From: Aquilaria yunnanensis
Taxonomy: Eukaryota > Streptophyta > Magnoliopsida > Malvales > Thymelaeaceae
Length of the DNA stretch: 64,000 nt
Reading direction: 5' to 3'
Assembly (NCBI GenBank): GCA_039654915.1
Contig: CM077599.1
Span: 6,574,501 to 6,638,500, forward strand
The notes beneath the pieces were generated by a model. The model had not been told where the DNA came from, did not search any database, and worked only from the letters and a program-made list of their open reading frames with translations. This document shows, one piece after another, positions 47,810 to 58,261 of the stretch. Within the stretch, counting starts at the first letter, position 1, and every line of letters begins with the position of its first letter. The position numbers and the translations under genes are program-made.

Positions 47810-50721
47810 TGTGGCAACGTCGGGTTTTCTGGAGTCGCCACCAATCAGTTTTTTTCTTGGGTCGATTGGTCACCTTAAAATTGGTCTGCGAGAGTTCGGG
47901 GATCGGGAGTACGGTTACGCTAAAACAATATTGTTATAGCGCCCAAAATTGGCACCTTAGTTGATTTTAATTTTGTTTTACTTTGCTTTTAAATAATTTT
48001 CAGTTAATTTAGAGATTTTAACTGAATTAGTCGAAATGTGGATTTTTGGTAATTAATTCGGATAAAATTTTATACTTCTGAACCATGGACTCTGCCGAGT
48101 CATTTGGACACGGAAGATTTTGATTCCGAACCATGGACTCTGCCGAGTCATTTGGACACGGAATTTGGTGAAATTTTAAACAATTTTATCCATATTGTAA
48201 AAATATGGATTTTTATCTTTTTATTTAATTTATTTATTTTAAAAAAGTTTGATATTTTCCAAACCATAGATCCTACCGGATCATCCGGATATGGAAATTA
48301 AATTTAATTTATCGTAATTATTTAATTCTTATTATTAAATTAATTATTAGTTTAATTAATAAATTTATAAGTCTTTTTATTTATGAAATTTTATATTTGT
48401 TAATGGTCTTTAATATTAACTAAATATATTTTTTATTTTTTTTATATTTTATTATTCTTTTCTTTCTTTCTTTTTTTATATTTTTATTCTTTCTTATTTT
48501 CTTTTACTTTTCTTTTCTTTCTTTTCTTTTTTTTTATTCTTTTAGTTTTGTTTTGAAAGATTCTTTGTTTAATGAAAGATATTTATTATTTAAATAATTA
48601 CTCAATTTATAAAAGAATCAAAAAATAATTTTTAAATATTTAATATCAAAAATCTGTAAAGAAATTAAAGAGTTGACATTTATTTTATGTTTATTCTATT
48701 TATTTGATAAAATAATAATCAAAAAGTAATTATTTAATCAAGATTTTATTTAAAAAAAATCTAATGATTTATATGTGTATTAAAAATAAAATAAAAAGTC
48801 TTGATATTTATATAATTTATTCTGAATAAAAGATTAACCAAAAGTAATTATTTAATTAAGATTTTTATTTATTTAATAAAGAAAACCAAAAATTTATATG
48901 TATATTTTAAACATAAAAGAAAAGTTTTGATTTTTCATATGCTTCTTTTATTAAAGAAAGATTTGTTTTAATTTTTATTATTTTTATTAAAAAAAATTTT
49001 ATTCTCCAAACCATTGGATCTTGGCGGATCATTTGGACATGGAGTTTAATTTTTATTAAATTTTAAATTTTAATTATTTAATTAATTATCAATCTTAATC
49101 ATAATTTTATTGGATTTTTATTATTATTTTTATTAAATTTTAATTATTGCTACTTTTAAAGATATATTTAAAAAGAAATGATTTTTATTTTTTTTATTTT
49201 TGTTTTGTGATTATTTACTTATGTTTATTTAATTTTAATAAAAGGAATAAAAAGTTAATTAATTATTTTTTTATTATTTTTTAATGAAATAATAAAAGAT
49301 AATTAGCTTTTTTTTAAATATTATGTTAGTCTTAAATAATAAAATTAATTATTCACATAAAAGGATTTTATTTTAATTAGTTATCATTTACTTATTTATA
49401 TTATTTTTTTTCATGATTAATTTCTTTTTTTTTAAATAAAATAAAATTTTTGCATAAAGTAAATAAAGGAAAATGAATAAAGTGGAGGTTTTCTTTTTGT
49501 TTTGGTTTAGACATCCATTTAAAAAAAAAGTAAAAGATGCATAAATTAAATAATAAACAAATAAAGAGAAAACACATAAAGAAATATTAAAAAACAATGA
49601 TAAAAATGGGGCTTTTTGGCCATCCATTAAAAGAATAAAAAAATAGGAGGTATAACCTTCCATGAATTGTAATAATTAGCAAAAGTTAGTAACAATAAAA
49701 ATAAAAGTTAGTAAGTTAGTAAGTTAGTAAGTTAATAACAATAAAAAAAGTTAGCAAAGTTAGTTAAATTAATTGTTAACAACAATAACAACAATAATAA
49801 TAAAAGTTAGTGAAGTAAGTTAATAATAATAACAACAATAATAAAAGGTTAGTAATAATAACAACAACAAATAAACAAGTAAATATAAAAGAGTTAGTAA
49901 TTAATTCTGCAAGAACAAAATAAAAGGTTAGTGACCAAAGTGAAAGAAAATTGAAAAGATGAAGGATTAAATGAGAGTTGTACCCTTAGAAACTGAATTT
50001 GAAATTCTGGAAACGTGAAGAACAGAACGCACGCGCGCGGGGGGAGAGAAAAAAAAAAAAAAAAAAAAATGGGTCAGAGAAGGTTTCGGTTTTCTGGAGA
50101 GGAAGAGAAGAGGGTCAGGGACCTAGGCTATAATTTTTTCTTTTTCCAAAACGGAGCTCTAAGCTTCATTTCTATTTTTTTCTGTGTTCAGCACAAAATT
50201 TGGGGGGCTATTTATAGAGGAAGTTTAGCTGAACTGTTGATGGATAAATTAATAAAAAATTTCAAACTTATCTCTTAAATTGGTAAAATGACAATTTTAG
50301 TCCTTTACGTCTCTCAGCCTCTGGATAAGTTCCTGAAGCTTCTGATTTTGACAATTTTGTCGTTTTCTGTCAATTTGAGCCAAAAACGTCGGCAGGCTCA
50401 AAATTTTATGTGACAAACTGCCAAATGCTCCTGGAACTTTCAGAATTTGTCAATTTTGCCTTAAACTTCTTAATTTTGTCATTTTTACCTCAAACTTTTA
50501 ATTTTTTGTCATTTTTTTCATGAAATTTTATTTTATTTCAAACATACACATATTCACACATATATCATTTTAAATCAAATTTTCACAAAACAAAAATATA
50601 TTTTAAACTAATTAAATTTTTTTTTAATAATAATAGTAATATATTTTTTTTTTAAATTAATTTTTTTTAATAAAATTTTTTTCAAAATTTTAAAACACCC
50701 GGACGAAATTGGGTGTCAACA
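47810..50721 (-). repeat. 5' LTR of inner element
   Basis: 2912 bp; promoter TATA on the minus strand at about 50209-50216. Transcription would run leftwards into the cargo. By eye it is identical to the other inner LTR apart from one extra A in a homopolymer near 48990. Confidence 0.9.
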
Positions 50722-50726
50722 AGAGT

Positions 50727-52727
50727 TATCAAGTATGTCATCACCATAGCTCAGAAAAAAAAAACAAAAAAAAACAAAAAAAAACAAAAACAAAAACAAA
50801 AACAAAAAAAGGGAAAAGGGGCTCAAACTAGAGCAAAAAAAAAAAAAAAAAGTGAGTTATGGATTCTAGACTGAAAACCTATAAAGGCGGTTTAGAAGAC
50901 AAAAACAATCCTCAAGACAAGCGTGCATAAAGATCACAATAGTTGGGGGGCAACAGATGAGGTCTAACTTTCTGGAAAGAGTGGCAAGTTGAGGTCATCA
51001 CTATTAAGTTTTTCACCATAATCAAATTTGCTCACGAGTAGTATTAAAAGACCCTTCTTCCACACCACTTAAATTTAACTTTTCTCAAACCGAACATCCT
51101 CATTCAGTTAAAGGACTATCATTGTGAAACATATTTCTACCTTATTTAATACTGCTCACGAGTAGTATTAAAAGACCATTCTTTCACACCACTTAAATTT
51201 AACTTTCCTCAGACCTAACATCCTCATTCAGTCAAAAGACTATCATTGTGAAACATATTTCTACCTTATTTAATACTGCTCACAAGTAGTATTAAAAGAC
51301 CCTTCTTTCACACCACTCAAACTTAACTTTACTCAGACCTAACATTTACCTCTCGATATCATCCTCATTCAGTTAAAAGGCTATTATTGTGAATCATGTT
51401 TCTACCTTATTGCCTTGCACAGTTTATGTCTTCGAGTTGGAAAGGGAAGAATGGCAGGATATTTTAATTAAAAACAAAGACCGTAAATTACTTTGTCAAG
51501 CTTTACAAATTGATGAAAGTTTTTCTTTAAGGCCAAACCATTATTCATTAATGTATGTAGACTTAAAAGTGAGGAGATAGCTTGAGTCTTTCTTTAATAA
51601 GATGTGGTTCTTGTAAGAGAAATTTACGATCAAGTGCCATCACAAAGGTCTAGAAATGCTCGACCTTCTGTTAAAGGCGAGGTGATACCTTTTATCAACA
51701 TAAATACCATATTTAGGGGGGCAAAGTAGTCTCTACGAAGCGTAAGAGGAGTACTGCCAACAAAGAAGTTCAATAAACAATGGGGCAAGTCTTATGGATC
51801 AAAACATGAGTTCAAGGAAGAGCAATCATTCAGATTGTCACATGGGGATAAGTATGTGTCAGCCCGGACACAAGAAAAAGGACAGACATTGAAAGTTAAG
51901 CCTTTGATGCTATGAAATCCATGACAAGGGATGAGTACCCAAAGAGATATAAAGTATGAGGCGTGCGAATATTAAAGAAATTGAGGCTAAAATTCAAGAA
52001 CAAGTCAAAGAAAGGGGATTTTGAAAAGAGTTCGGCTTTTGAGGCAGTGAACAAAAGCTGGAAAACATAAAGAGATTCAATGATAGTCCAAGAAGACCAT
52101 CACAAAGAGGATCCAGTAAAACAAAGACATAAAGAACTAGATCCATACAAAAAAAAAGCCATTAGTTACACATGCTCTGCATTCATGCATTTCATATCAT
52201 GCATACATAGCCTTTACATAACAATGACCAAACGGGAATCACATTCACAGCACAGTTACAGCAGTATAAGCTGAGATCTCAATGTCATCAGCTCTTACCA
52301 ATCTATCACTGGATACACAGCTAATATGCGGGACCAACCCGCATCAGGAATTCAAGGATAAAGTAGACAATATTGTCAAAAGCTTGGCTACCGATTCAAT
52401 AATCGAGGCTACACCTGGAAGGATAGGATTGACGCCAGCTAGTAGCATCCAAGATAAGAGATAGCTGTGGTCAAAAATAAGGCAGACATCAAGAAATATT
52501 GTCGTTGAAACTTTGTCAAAAGCGGACAAAAGATTCAATAATCAAGGACTCGATCGACGTCAGCTGGATGGAATATCCAAGATAAAAAATATCTATCAAA
52601 ATGAAGTAGGATCTACTTTTCCGGTTAAACGGCAGATACGGTACTCCGTGACTCTCAAGTCGATTCTCTCAGTTGCCCATAATAACTGATTCCTTCACCC
52701 CTTCTTTCTTTTACTTCCTCCTAGAAA
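50727..52727 (+). other. Outer element interior resumed; repeats and small frames
   Basis: It begins with A-rich caaaaa repeats (50750-50850). Then come three 124-bp units (starts 51031, 51155, 51279), a 57-codon frame at 51410-51580 with FELEREEWQDILIKNKDRK, and a 60-codon frame at 52282-52464 overlapping repeats. The first frame is interrupted in the inner copy, so it is unlikely to be under constraint. No recognised domain. Confidence 0.4.
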
Positions 52728-53276
52728 ATGGATCCTACTTTTTCCGCCTTGCGAAAGTATTTCCCTTCTCTCCCAATGAACATCCTCAAAAAGATCTACC
52801 AAGTTCGCTGTGAACGATTAAGAGTTCTGATGCACAAAGGAATCCCTGAAGATGTGCGGTGGTTAATCGAAGCCAAGGTTCGTCTGGCAGGTGAAATCCC
52901 AGAGGCATTTGTGCCTCACATGCCTGGTATAGGCAAAAGCTCTTATGCCAAAAAGCGAAGAGCGAAAATGTTACAAGTCTGCCATAAATGTGGACGGTGG
53001 ACTTGTAATACTAAATGTCGTTCTTTAGGGATGATTTCTGATAATCGAGAAGATAAAATACGATTCATTAAGAATGGCCTGAGTAAGGACTCGTTGGATG
53101 ATATCCAATTGACTCTTGAGACGCATTCTTGTGGATCTGTGCAACGTGAACTACTTGGTTTGTGGAGCATTTTTCATGAAGAACGAGAACGATACAGTCC
53201 CGGGAATCTGACGTTAAACGACCCTGTTTGTCAGCTTGTAAGAAAACTGGATGGGAAGCAAATCCTCGACTCATAG
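52728..53276 (+). CDS. Basic Cys-rich protein A, outer copy (intact)
   Basis: 182 residues, intronless. The N-terminal helix-like segment LRKYFPSLPMNILKKIY (8-24) is followed by a basic run GKSSYAKKRRAK (69-80). Cys 85, 88, 93 and 97 have spacing C-x2-C-x4-C-x3-C, then FIKNGLSK (113-120) and a C-terminal block ending near KQILDS. It is the most diverged of the three tandem paralogues. I infer nucleic-acid binding from basic charge plus clustered Cys. Resemblance to carlavirus Cys-rich proteins (often silencing suppressors) is from memory and needs a profile search. I see no clear TATA box for this one. Confidence 0.75.
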   Translation: MDPTFSALRKYFPSLPMNILKKIYQVRCERLRVLMHKGIPEDVRWLIEAKVRLAGEIPEAFVPHMPGIGKSSYAKKRRAKMLQVCHKCGRWTCNTKCRSLGMISDNREDKIRFIKNGLSKDSLDDIQLTLETHSCGSVQRELLGLWSIFHEERERYSPGNLTLNDPVCQLVRKLDGKQILDS

Positions 53277-53565
53277 AAGCCGTTAATCTCGTTACTGGAC
53301 GAAAAACCAGTGGAAGATGTGAGCCACAGTCACAATTACTGTACATACAGTTTGTTATATTTGGAAAAGTTTGCATTTTCTTTTGACAGATGTACACGCT
53401 CCCCTAAGTGTAATCGACACGTTATCCCTTTTCATCACTATAAATGCGTGTTCTTCCTTCTGATTAAGCAGCGGATAAGATACCCCGTGACTTCTAAATT
53501 CAGTTATTCCAGTCTCCTACGATAACTGATTCATTTCCCTCTTCTCTCAAATTCTTCTCTCATCA
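53277..53565 (+). promoter_or_regulatory. Spacer and promoter-like region before gene B, outer copy
   Basis: TATAAAT is at 53439-53445, within a gttatcccttttcatcacta context that is repeated before gene C. The spacer starts with a gttactggac-like block shared by all three gene ends, showing that promoter and gene duplicated together. Confidence 0.5.
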
Positions 53566-54114
53566 ATGGATTCTACTCTTTCTGCACTGCGAAAATACTT
53601 TCCTTCCCTTCCAATAAAAGTCCTTAAAAAGATCTACCTTGCTAGATGTGAAAGAATCAGAGTTTTTACACGCAAAGGCATACCCGATAATGTGCAGTGG
53701 ATAATTGAAGCTAAGATCCGTTTGGCGGGTGAAGTTCCAGATGCATTTATGCCCCGCATGCCCGGTTTAGGTAAAAGCCGTTATGCCAAAAGGCGAAGAG
53801 CAAAGAGACTAGGCGTGTGTTATAAATGTGGGCGATGGAATTGTAATACTAAATGTCGCTCTTTAGGATACATCTCCATAAATCGTGAAGATAAAAGAAA
53901 ATTCATTAAGAATGGCCTGCGTAAGGAATCTCTGGAAGATATCCGAGAGACTCTTGAAACGCATTCTTGTGGAAAAGTGCAAGGTCAAATTGTCAAATTG
54001 TGGAGGACTTACCATAAAGAACGAGACCGTTACAGTCTTGGGAATGTGACTGTAAACGACCCTGTCTGCCAGCTTGCAAGAAAACTGGATGGGAAGCAAG
54101 TCCTCGACTCATAG
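53566..54114 (+). CDS. Basic Cys-rich protein B, outer copy
   Basis: 182 residues, intronless; same domain order as A and C, with GKSRYAKRRRAKRLGVCYKC and GRWNCNTKC. The basic region is even richer in Arg than in the inner copy, and residues 36-90 differ clearly from inner B. The Cys cluster also resembles a retroviral zinc knuckle with His replaced by Cys and one residue shorter, so a Gag-derived origin is possible. It sits between A and C, with about 290 bp and 216 bp of spacer. Confidence 0.75.
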   Translation: MDSTLSALRKYFPSLPIKVLKKIYLARCERIRVFTRKGIPDNVQWIIEAKIRLAGEVPDAFMPRMPGLGKSRYAKRRRAKRLGVCYKCGRWNCNTKCRSLGYISINREDKRKFIKNGLRKESLEDIRETLETHSCGKVQGQIVKLWRTYHKERDRYSLGNVTVNDPVCQLARKLDGKQVLDS

Positions 54115-54264
54115 AAGGCATTGAAGCCATTACTAGATATAAATCAGTGGAAGATGAGAGCCACAGTCATGATTGCTGTACATATAAGCTATCATTTGTC
54201 TTTTCTTTTGACAATAATGTACTTGCTTCTGTAAGTGTAATAAACGCATTATCCCTTTCATCAC

Positions 54265-54272
54265 TATAAATA
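54265..54272 (+). promoter_or_regulatory. TATA box of Cys-rich gene C, outer copy
   Basis: TATAAATA lies 59 bp upstream of the ATG at 54331, in a context conserved with the inner copy (41605-41612). Confidence 0.55.
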
Positions 54273-54330
54273 TGTGTTAGTTATGTTCGTTTCCTACAAT
54301 CACTAATTTCTTTCTTTGCCTCCTTCATCA

Positions 54331-54879
54331 ATGGAGTCTTCTCTTTCCGCCCTACGAAAGTATTTTCCTTCCTTCCCAATAAATGTTCTTAAAAAGATTT
54401 ATCAAGCTAGATGTGAACGATTCAGAGTATTTATGCACAAAGGCATTCCTGATAATGTGCGGTGGCTAATTGAAGCTAAGGTTCGTTCAGCTGGTAAAGT
54501 TCCCGAAGCGTTCTTTCCCCGTATGCCCGGCTTTGGTAAAAGCGCTTATGCCAAAAAAAGAAGAGCAAAGAGGCTAGGCGTTTGTCATAATTGTGGATGG
54601 TGGATTTGCGGCAATAAATGTCGTGCTCCAGGAGTGATCACCAGAAATCGTAATGATAGAATAAGATTCATTAAGAATGGCTTGCGTAAGGAATCTCTAG
54701 AAGATATTCGAGAGGTTCTTGAAGCGCATTCTTGCGGAATAGTGCAATTTGAGGTTGTTGGATTATGGATAATTTTCCAAAAAGAACGAGATCGTTACAG
54801 TCTTGGGAATCTGACCCTAAACGACCCTGTTTGCCAGTTTGTGAGAAAGCTAGATGAGATGCAAATCACCGATTCATAG
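54331..54879 (+). CDS. Basic Cys-rich protein C, outer copy
   Basis: 182 residues from the first ATG; five further open codons upstream lack an ATG. Motifs are GKSAYAKKRRAKRLGVCHNC, then GWWICGNKC, and FIKNGLRKESLEDI. It differs from the inner C protein at two residues (Lys for Glu near 56, Glu for Gly near the C-terminus), with few silent differences too. This region is therefore much less diverged between the two elements than LOG is. It lies about 0.5 kb upstream of LOG in the same direction. Confidence 0.75.
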   Translation: MESSLSALRKYFPSFPINVLKKIYQARCERFRVFMHKGIPDNVRWLIEAKVRSAGKVPEAFFPRMPGFGKSAYAKKRRAKRLGVCHNCGWWICGNKCRAPGVITRNRNDRIRFIKNGLRKESLEDIREVLEAHSCGIVQFEVVGLWIIFQKERDRYSLGNLTLNDPVCQFVRKLDEMQITDS

Positions 54880-54930
54880 AAAGCATTGAAGCCATTACTG
54901 GACGCAAAGCCAGTGGAAGACGAGGATCAA

Positions 54931-55356
54931 AGTCACGATTACTGTACGTGCTAGCTGTCGCTTTTGAAATTTTCCTCCCCTTTTGGTAATAATGTATTCA
55001 CTCCTGACGTGAACCAAATTCACGATTACTGTACATGCTAGCTGTCGCTTTTGAAATTATCCTCCCAATAATGTACCCACTCCTGACATGAGATACAGTT
55101 ATGATTACTGTATATAGCTGCCACTTTTTAAAATTTTCCTTCTCTTCCAACAATCACGTACCTACTCCTGACGTAAGCTACAGTAGTGACTACTGTACAT
55201 GCTAGCAGCTATTTTGAAAATTTTCCTCCTCTTTTAACGATAGTGTACCCATACCTGACTAGAGTCATACTTGTGACTACTGTGAATAGCTGGCAATAAT
55301 GTATTCATTCTTGAAAATAAAATTATTACTTTATCTTTTCATCTTTATAAATATAT
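54931..55356 (+). promoter_or_regulatory. LOG upstream repeats with TGACGT motifs and TATA box, outer copy
   Basis: About five imperfect ~85-bp repeats start near 54931, 55017, 55097, 55180 and 55267. Each has a gattactgtac-type block, a gctagctg-type block and a cctgacgt-type end. TGACGT is at 55005-55010 and 55169-55174. TATAAATATA at 55347-55356 lies 38 bp before the LOG ATG, giving a very short leader. Confidence 0.55.
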
Positions 55357-55393
55357 CCTCTTTTCTTCTTTTCTCACATGGGTAAGGATAGGA

Positions 55394-56023
55394 ATGGAGA
55401 AAACCTCCACTCGTAAATCCCGAAGTATTTGTGTATTTTCTGGAGTTTTTCCTGGAGAAGATGAAGAGTACTTAAAGGCAGCCAACCATTTGGGTAGTGT
55501 ATTAGCTGAGCGAAAAATACACTTAGTTTATGGAGGAGGTAGTGTCGGATTAATGGGAGCTGTAGCATCAGCAGCATCTTTAGGAGGAAGCCAGGTTCTG
55601 GGTATTATCCCTGCATCTCTGAAATCGGTTTCTGGGGGCACAATTGGAGAAGAGCTAGTGGTTAAAAATCTGCAAGAGCGTTTGTTACAAATGCTTTTTA
55701 ATGTTGATGCTTTTATCGCTCTACCAGGTGGCTTTGGCACATTAGGAGAAGTCTTCCAAATCGCTTCCATGGCCCAACTTAATTTGCATCAAAAACCCAT
55801 TGGGCTGTTAAATGTTAACTATTTCTTCGCAGGTCTATTATCTTTTATGAATCGTGCTGTGAAGCAGAAGTTTATCCCTGAGGTGGCACGACGAATCATA
55901 ATATCCGCAACAACTGCTGAAGAATTGCTAGATAAAATGGAAGCTTTTGTTCCTGAACCAGATCCAGCAATGATCCAAATAGACTGGACACGACAGTCTT
56001 TCCCGACCAGTTCACTCCCATAA
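55394..56023 (+). CDS. LOG-like: LOG-type cytokinin riboside 5'-monophosphate phosphoribohydrolase, outer copy
   Basis: 209 residues, intronless. The family hydrolyses N6-substituted adenosine 5'-monophosphates to free cytokinin and ribose 5-phosphate. Motifs are SICVFSG (11-17), YGGGSVGLMG (46-55), QVLGIIP, VVKNLQER (89-96) and ALPGGFGTLGE (109-119), with Arg96 and Glu119 in the positions expected for catalysis. KPIGLLNV and ARRIIISA are also family hallmarks. Unlike the inner copy, the GGGSVGLMG loop is intact, so this copy could be active. It differs from inner LOG at roughly a tenth of residues without stops or frameshifts. Host LOG genes normally contain introns, so capture through RNA is likely. 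The old label 'lysine decarboxylase-like' for this fold is misleading. Confidence 0.9.
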   Translation: MEKTSTRKSRSICVFSGVFPGEDEEYLKAANHLGSVLAERKIHLVYGGGSVGLMGAVASAASLGGSQVLGIIPASLKSVSGGTIGEELVVKNLQERLLQMLFNVDAFIALPGGFGTLGEVFQIASMAQLNLHQKPIGLLNVNYFFAGLLSFMNRAVKQKFIPEVARRIIISATTAEELLDKMEAFVPEPDPAMIQIDWTRQSFPTSSLP

Positions 56024-56555
56024 TTGTCCTTTACCCGGCCTGTTGAAGCATTGTGGAAGAAGAAGCGATCTGATCCGTTTTTCTTGTCCTTTCGTTTTAA
56101 TTATCAGCATTTTCTTTCATATTTCAGTTTTTCTTTTCAGGGAATTTCGTTATCTTATAATATAGTTTCGTCCATGCTGATATTAAAACCATGGGACAAT
56201 GCCTTTAGGTTGGAATGGCTGAGTAAAGAGTAATTTTTGTTACTCTTGAGACGCATCCTATTAGGTCTACTAGGCATAACATTTTGGGGTAGTTAAGCTT
56301 TAACCTTATTTGGATGACATATCTCACAAGGGAATCCATATTCACTGAAGGAAATATTAGATGAACCTTGAATATTGATTCCAAACATCCGTTCCCTTTA
56401 CATAATTTGTCAGTGTTATTGTCATCATCAAGATTCACTCGTTTTATCGAAGCCTAATTCTTTGCGCTCGCCTATTATGAAAATTCACACTTTCGAAGAA
56501 AATTATTCCAATTTCAATTGCTTTCATATAAATTTCGCTCGAGGTCGTAAGGAAA
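56024..56555 (+). other. 3' flank of outer LOG gene
   Basis: Shared with 39313-39850. No gene is seen. Confidence 0.45.
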
Positions 56556-58250
56556 GCTCCTTAGCCTCAAAATCAATTTTCATCATCGGGGTTTTAAGGA
56601 TGGAACCTTTGCCTCGAAAATAATCAATTTTCATCATCGGGGTTTTAAGGATGGAACCTTTGCCTCGAAAACAATCAATTTTCATCATCGGGGTTTTAAG
56701 GATGGAACCTTTGCCTCGAAAACAATCAATTTTCATCAATTCGGGGTTTTAAGGATGGAACCTTTGCCTCGAAAACAATCAATTTTCATCATCGGGGTTT
56801 TAAGGATGGAACCTTTGCCTCGAAAATAATCAATTTTCATCATCAAGGTTTTAAGGATGGAACCTTTGCCTCGAAAACAATCAATCAATTCGAGGCTTTA
56901 AGGATGGAACCTTTACCTCGACATCAATTATCAATCCGAGGTTTTAAGGATGGAACCTTTGCCTCGAAAACAACCAATTTTCATCATCGGGGTTTTAAGG
57001 ATGGAACCTTTGCCTCGAGATCAATCAATCAATCCGGGGTTTTAAGGATGGAACCTTTGCCTCGAGATCAATTATCAATCCGAGGTTTTAAGGATGGAAC
57101 CTTTGCCTCGAAAACAATCAATCAATTCGAGGTTTTAAGGATGGAACCTTTGCCTCGACATCAATTAATCAATCCGGGGTTTTAAGGATAGAACCTTTGC
57201 CTCGAGATCAATCAATCAATCCGGGGCTTTAAGGATGGAACCTTTGCCTCGAGATCAATTATCAATCTGAGGTTTTAAGGATGGAACCTTTGCCTCGACA
57301 TCAATCAATCAATTCGAGGTTTTAAGGATGGAACCTTTGCCTCGACATCAATCAATCAATCCGGGGTTTTAAGGATGGAACCTTTGCCTCGAAATCAATT
57401 ATCAATCCGAGGTTTTAAGGATGGAACCTTTGCCTCGAACTCAATCAATCGTTGAGGTTTTAAGGATGAAACCTTTGCCTCGACATCAATCAATCAATCC
57501 GGGGTTTTAAGGATAGAACCTTTGCCTCGAGATCAATCAATCAATCCGGGGTTTTAAGGATGGAACCTTTGCCTCGAGATCAATAATCAATCCGAGGTTT
57601 TAAGGATGGAACCTTTGCCTCGAAATCAATCAATCAATCCGAGGTTTTAAGGATGGAACCTTTGCCTCGAAATCAATCAATCAATTCGAGGTTTTAAGGA
57701 TGGAACCTTTGCCTCGAAATCAATCAATCAATCCGAGGTTTTAAGGATGGAACCTTTGCCTCGAGATCAATCAATCAATTCGAGATTTTAAGGATGGAAC
57801 CTTTACCTCGACATCAATCAATCAATCCGAGGTTTTAAGGATGGAACCTTTGCCTCGAAAACAATCAATTATCAATCCGAGGTTTTAAGGATGGAACCTT
57901 TGCCTCGAACTCAATCAATCGTGGAGGTTTTAAGGATGGAACCTTTGCCTCGACATCAATTAATCAATCCGGGGTTTTAAGGATAGAACCTTTGCCTCGA
58001 GATCAATCAACCAATCCGGGGTTTTAAGGATGGAACTTTTGCCTCGAGATCAATTATCAATCCGAGGTTTTAAGGATGGAACCTTTGCCTCGACATCAAT
58101 CAATCAATTCGAGGTTTTAAGGATGGAACCTTTGCCTTGACATCAATCAATCAATCCGGGGTTTTAAGGATGGAACCTTTGCCTCGAGATCAATCAATCA
58201 ATTCGAGGTTTTAAGGATGGAACCTTTGTCTCGACAGCAATCAATTATCG
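56556..58250. repeat. 46-47-bp minisatellite, outer element (about 36 units)
   Basis: Same unit as at 36946-39312, in opposite orientation, with different copy number and variant order. It lies between the LOG gene and the 3' LTR, the position where Tat/Ogre elements are known to carry variable tandem repeats. Confidence 0.95.
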
Positions 58251-58261
58251 ATAAGAGAGTT

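Larger units (their letters stand above)
33676..50721 (-). mobile_element. Nested Tat/Ogre-like non-autonomous element, inner copy, inverted
   Basis: Same family as the outer element but in opposite orientation. LTRs are 33676-36586 (3') and 47810-50721 (5'), with a primer site at 47789-47806 and a polypurine tract at 36591-36599, both on the minus strand. Flanks are agagc (33671-33675) and agagt (50722-50726), a 4-of-5 duplication. A paralogous uninterrupted version of the site inside the inner copy, near 45462-45480, supports the original reading. The 17-kb insert split the outer leader. It carries Cys-rich genes C, B and A and a LOG gene on the minus strand and, like its host, has no pol. 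Confidence 0.9.
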
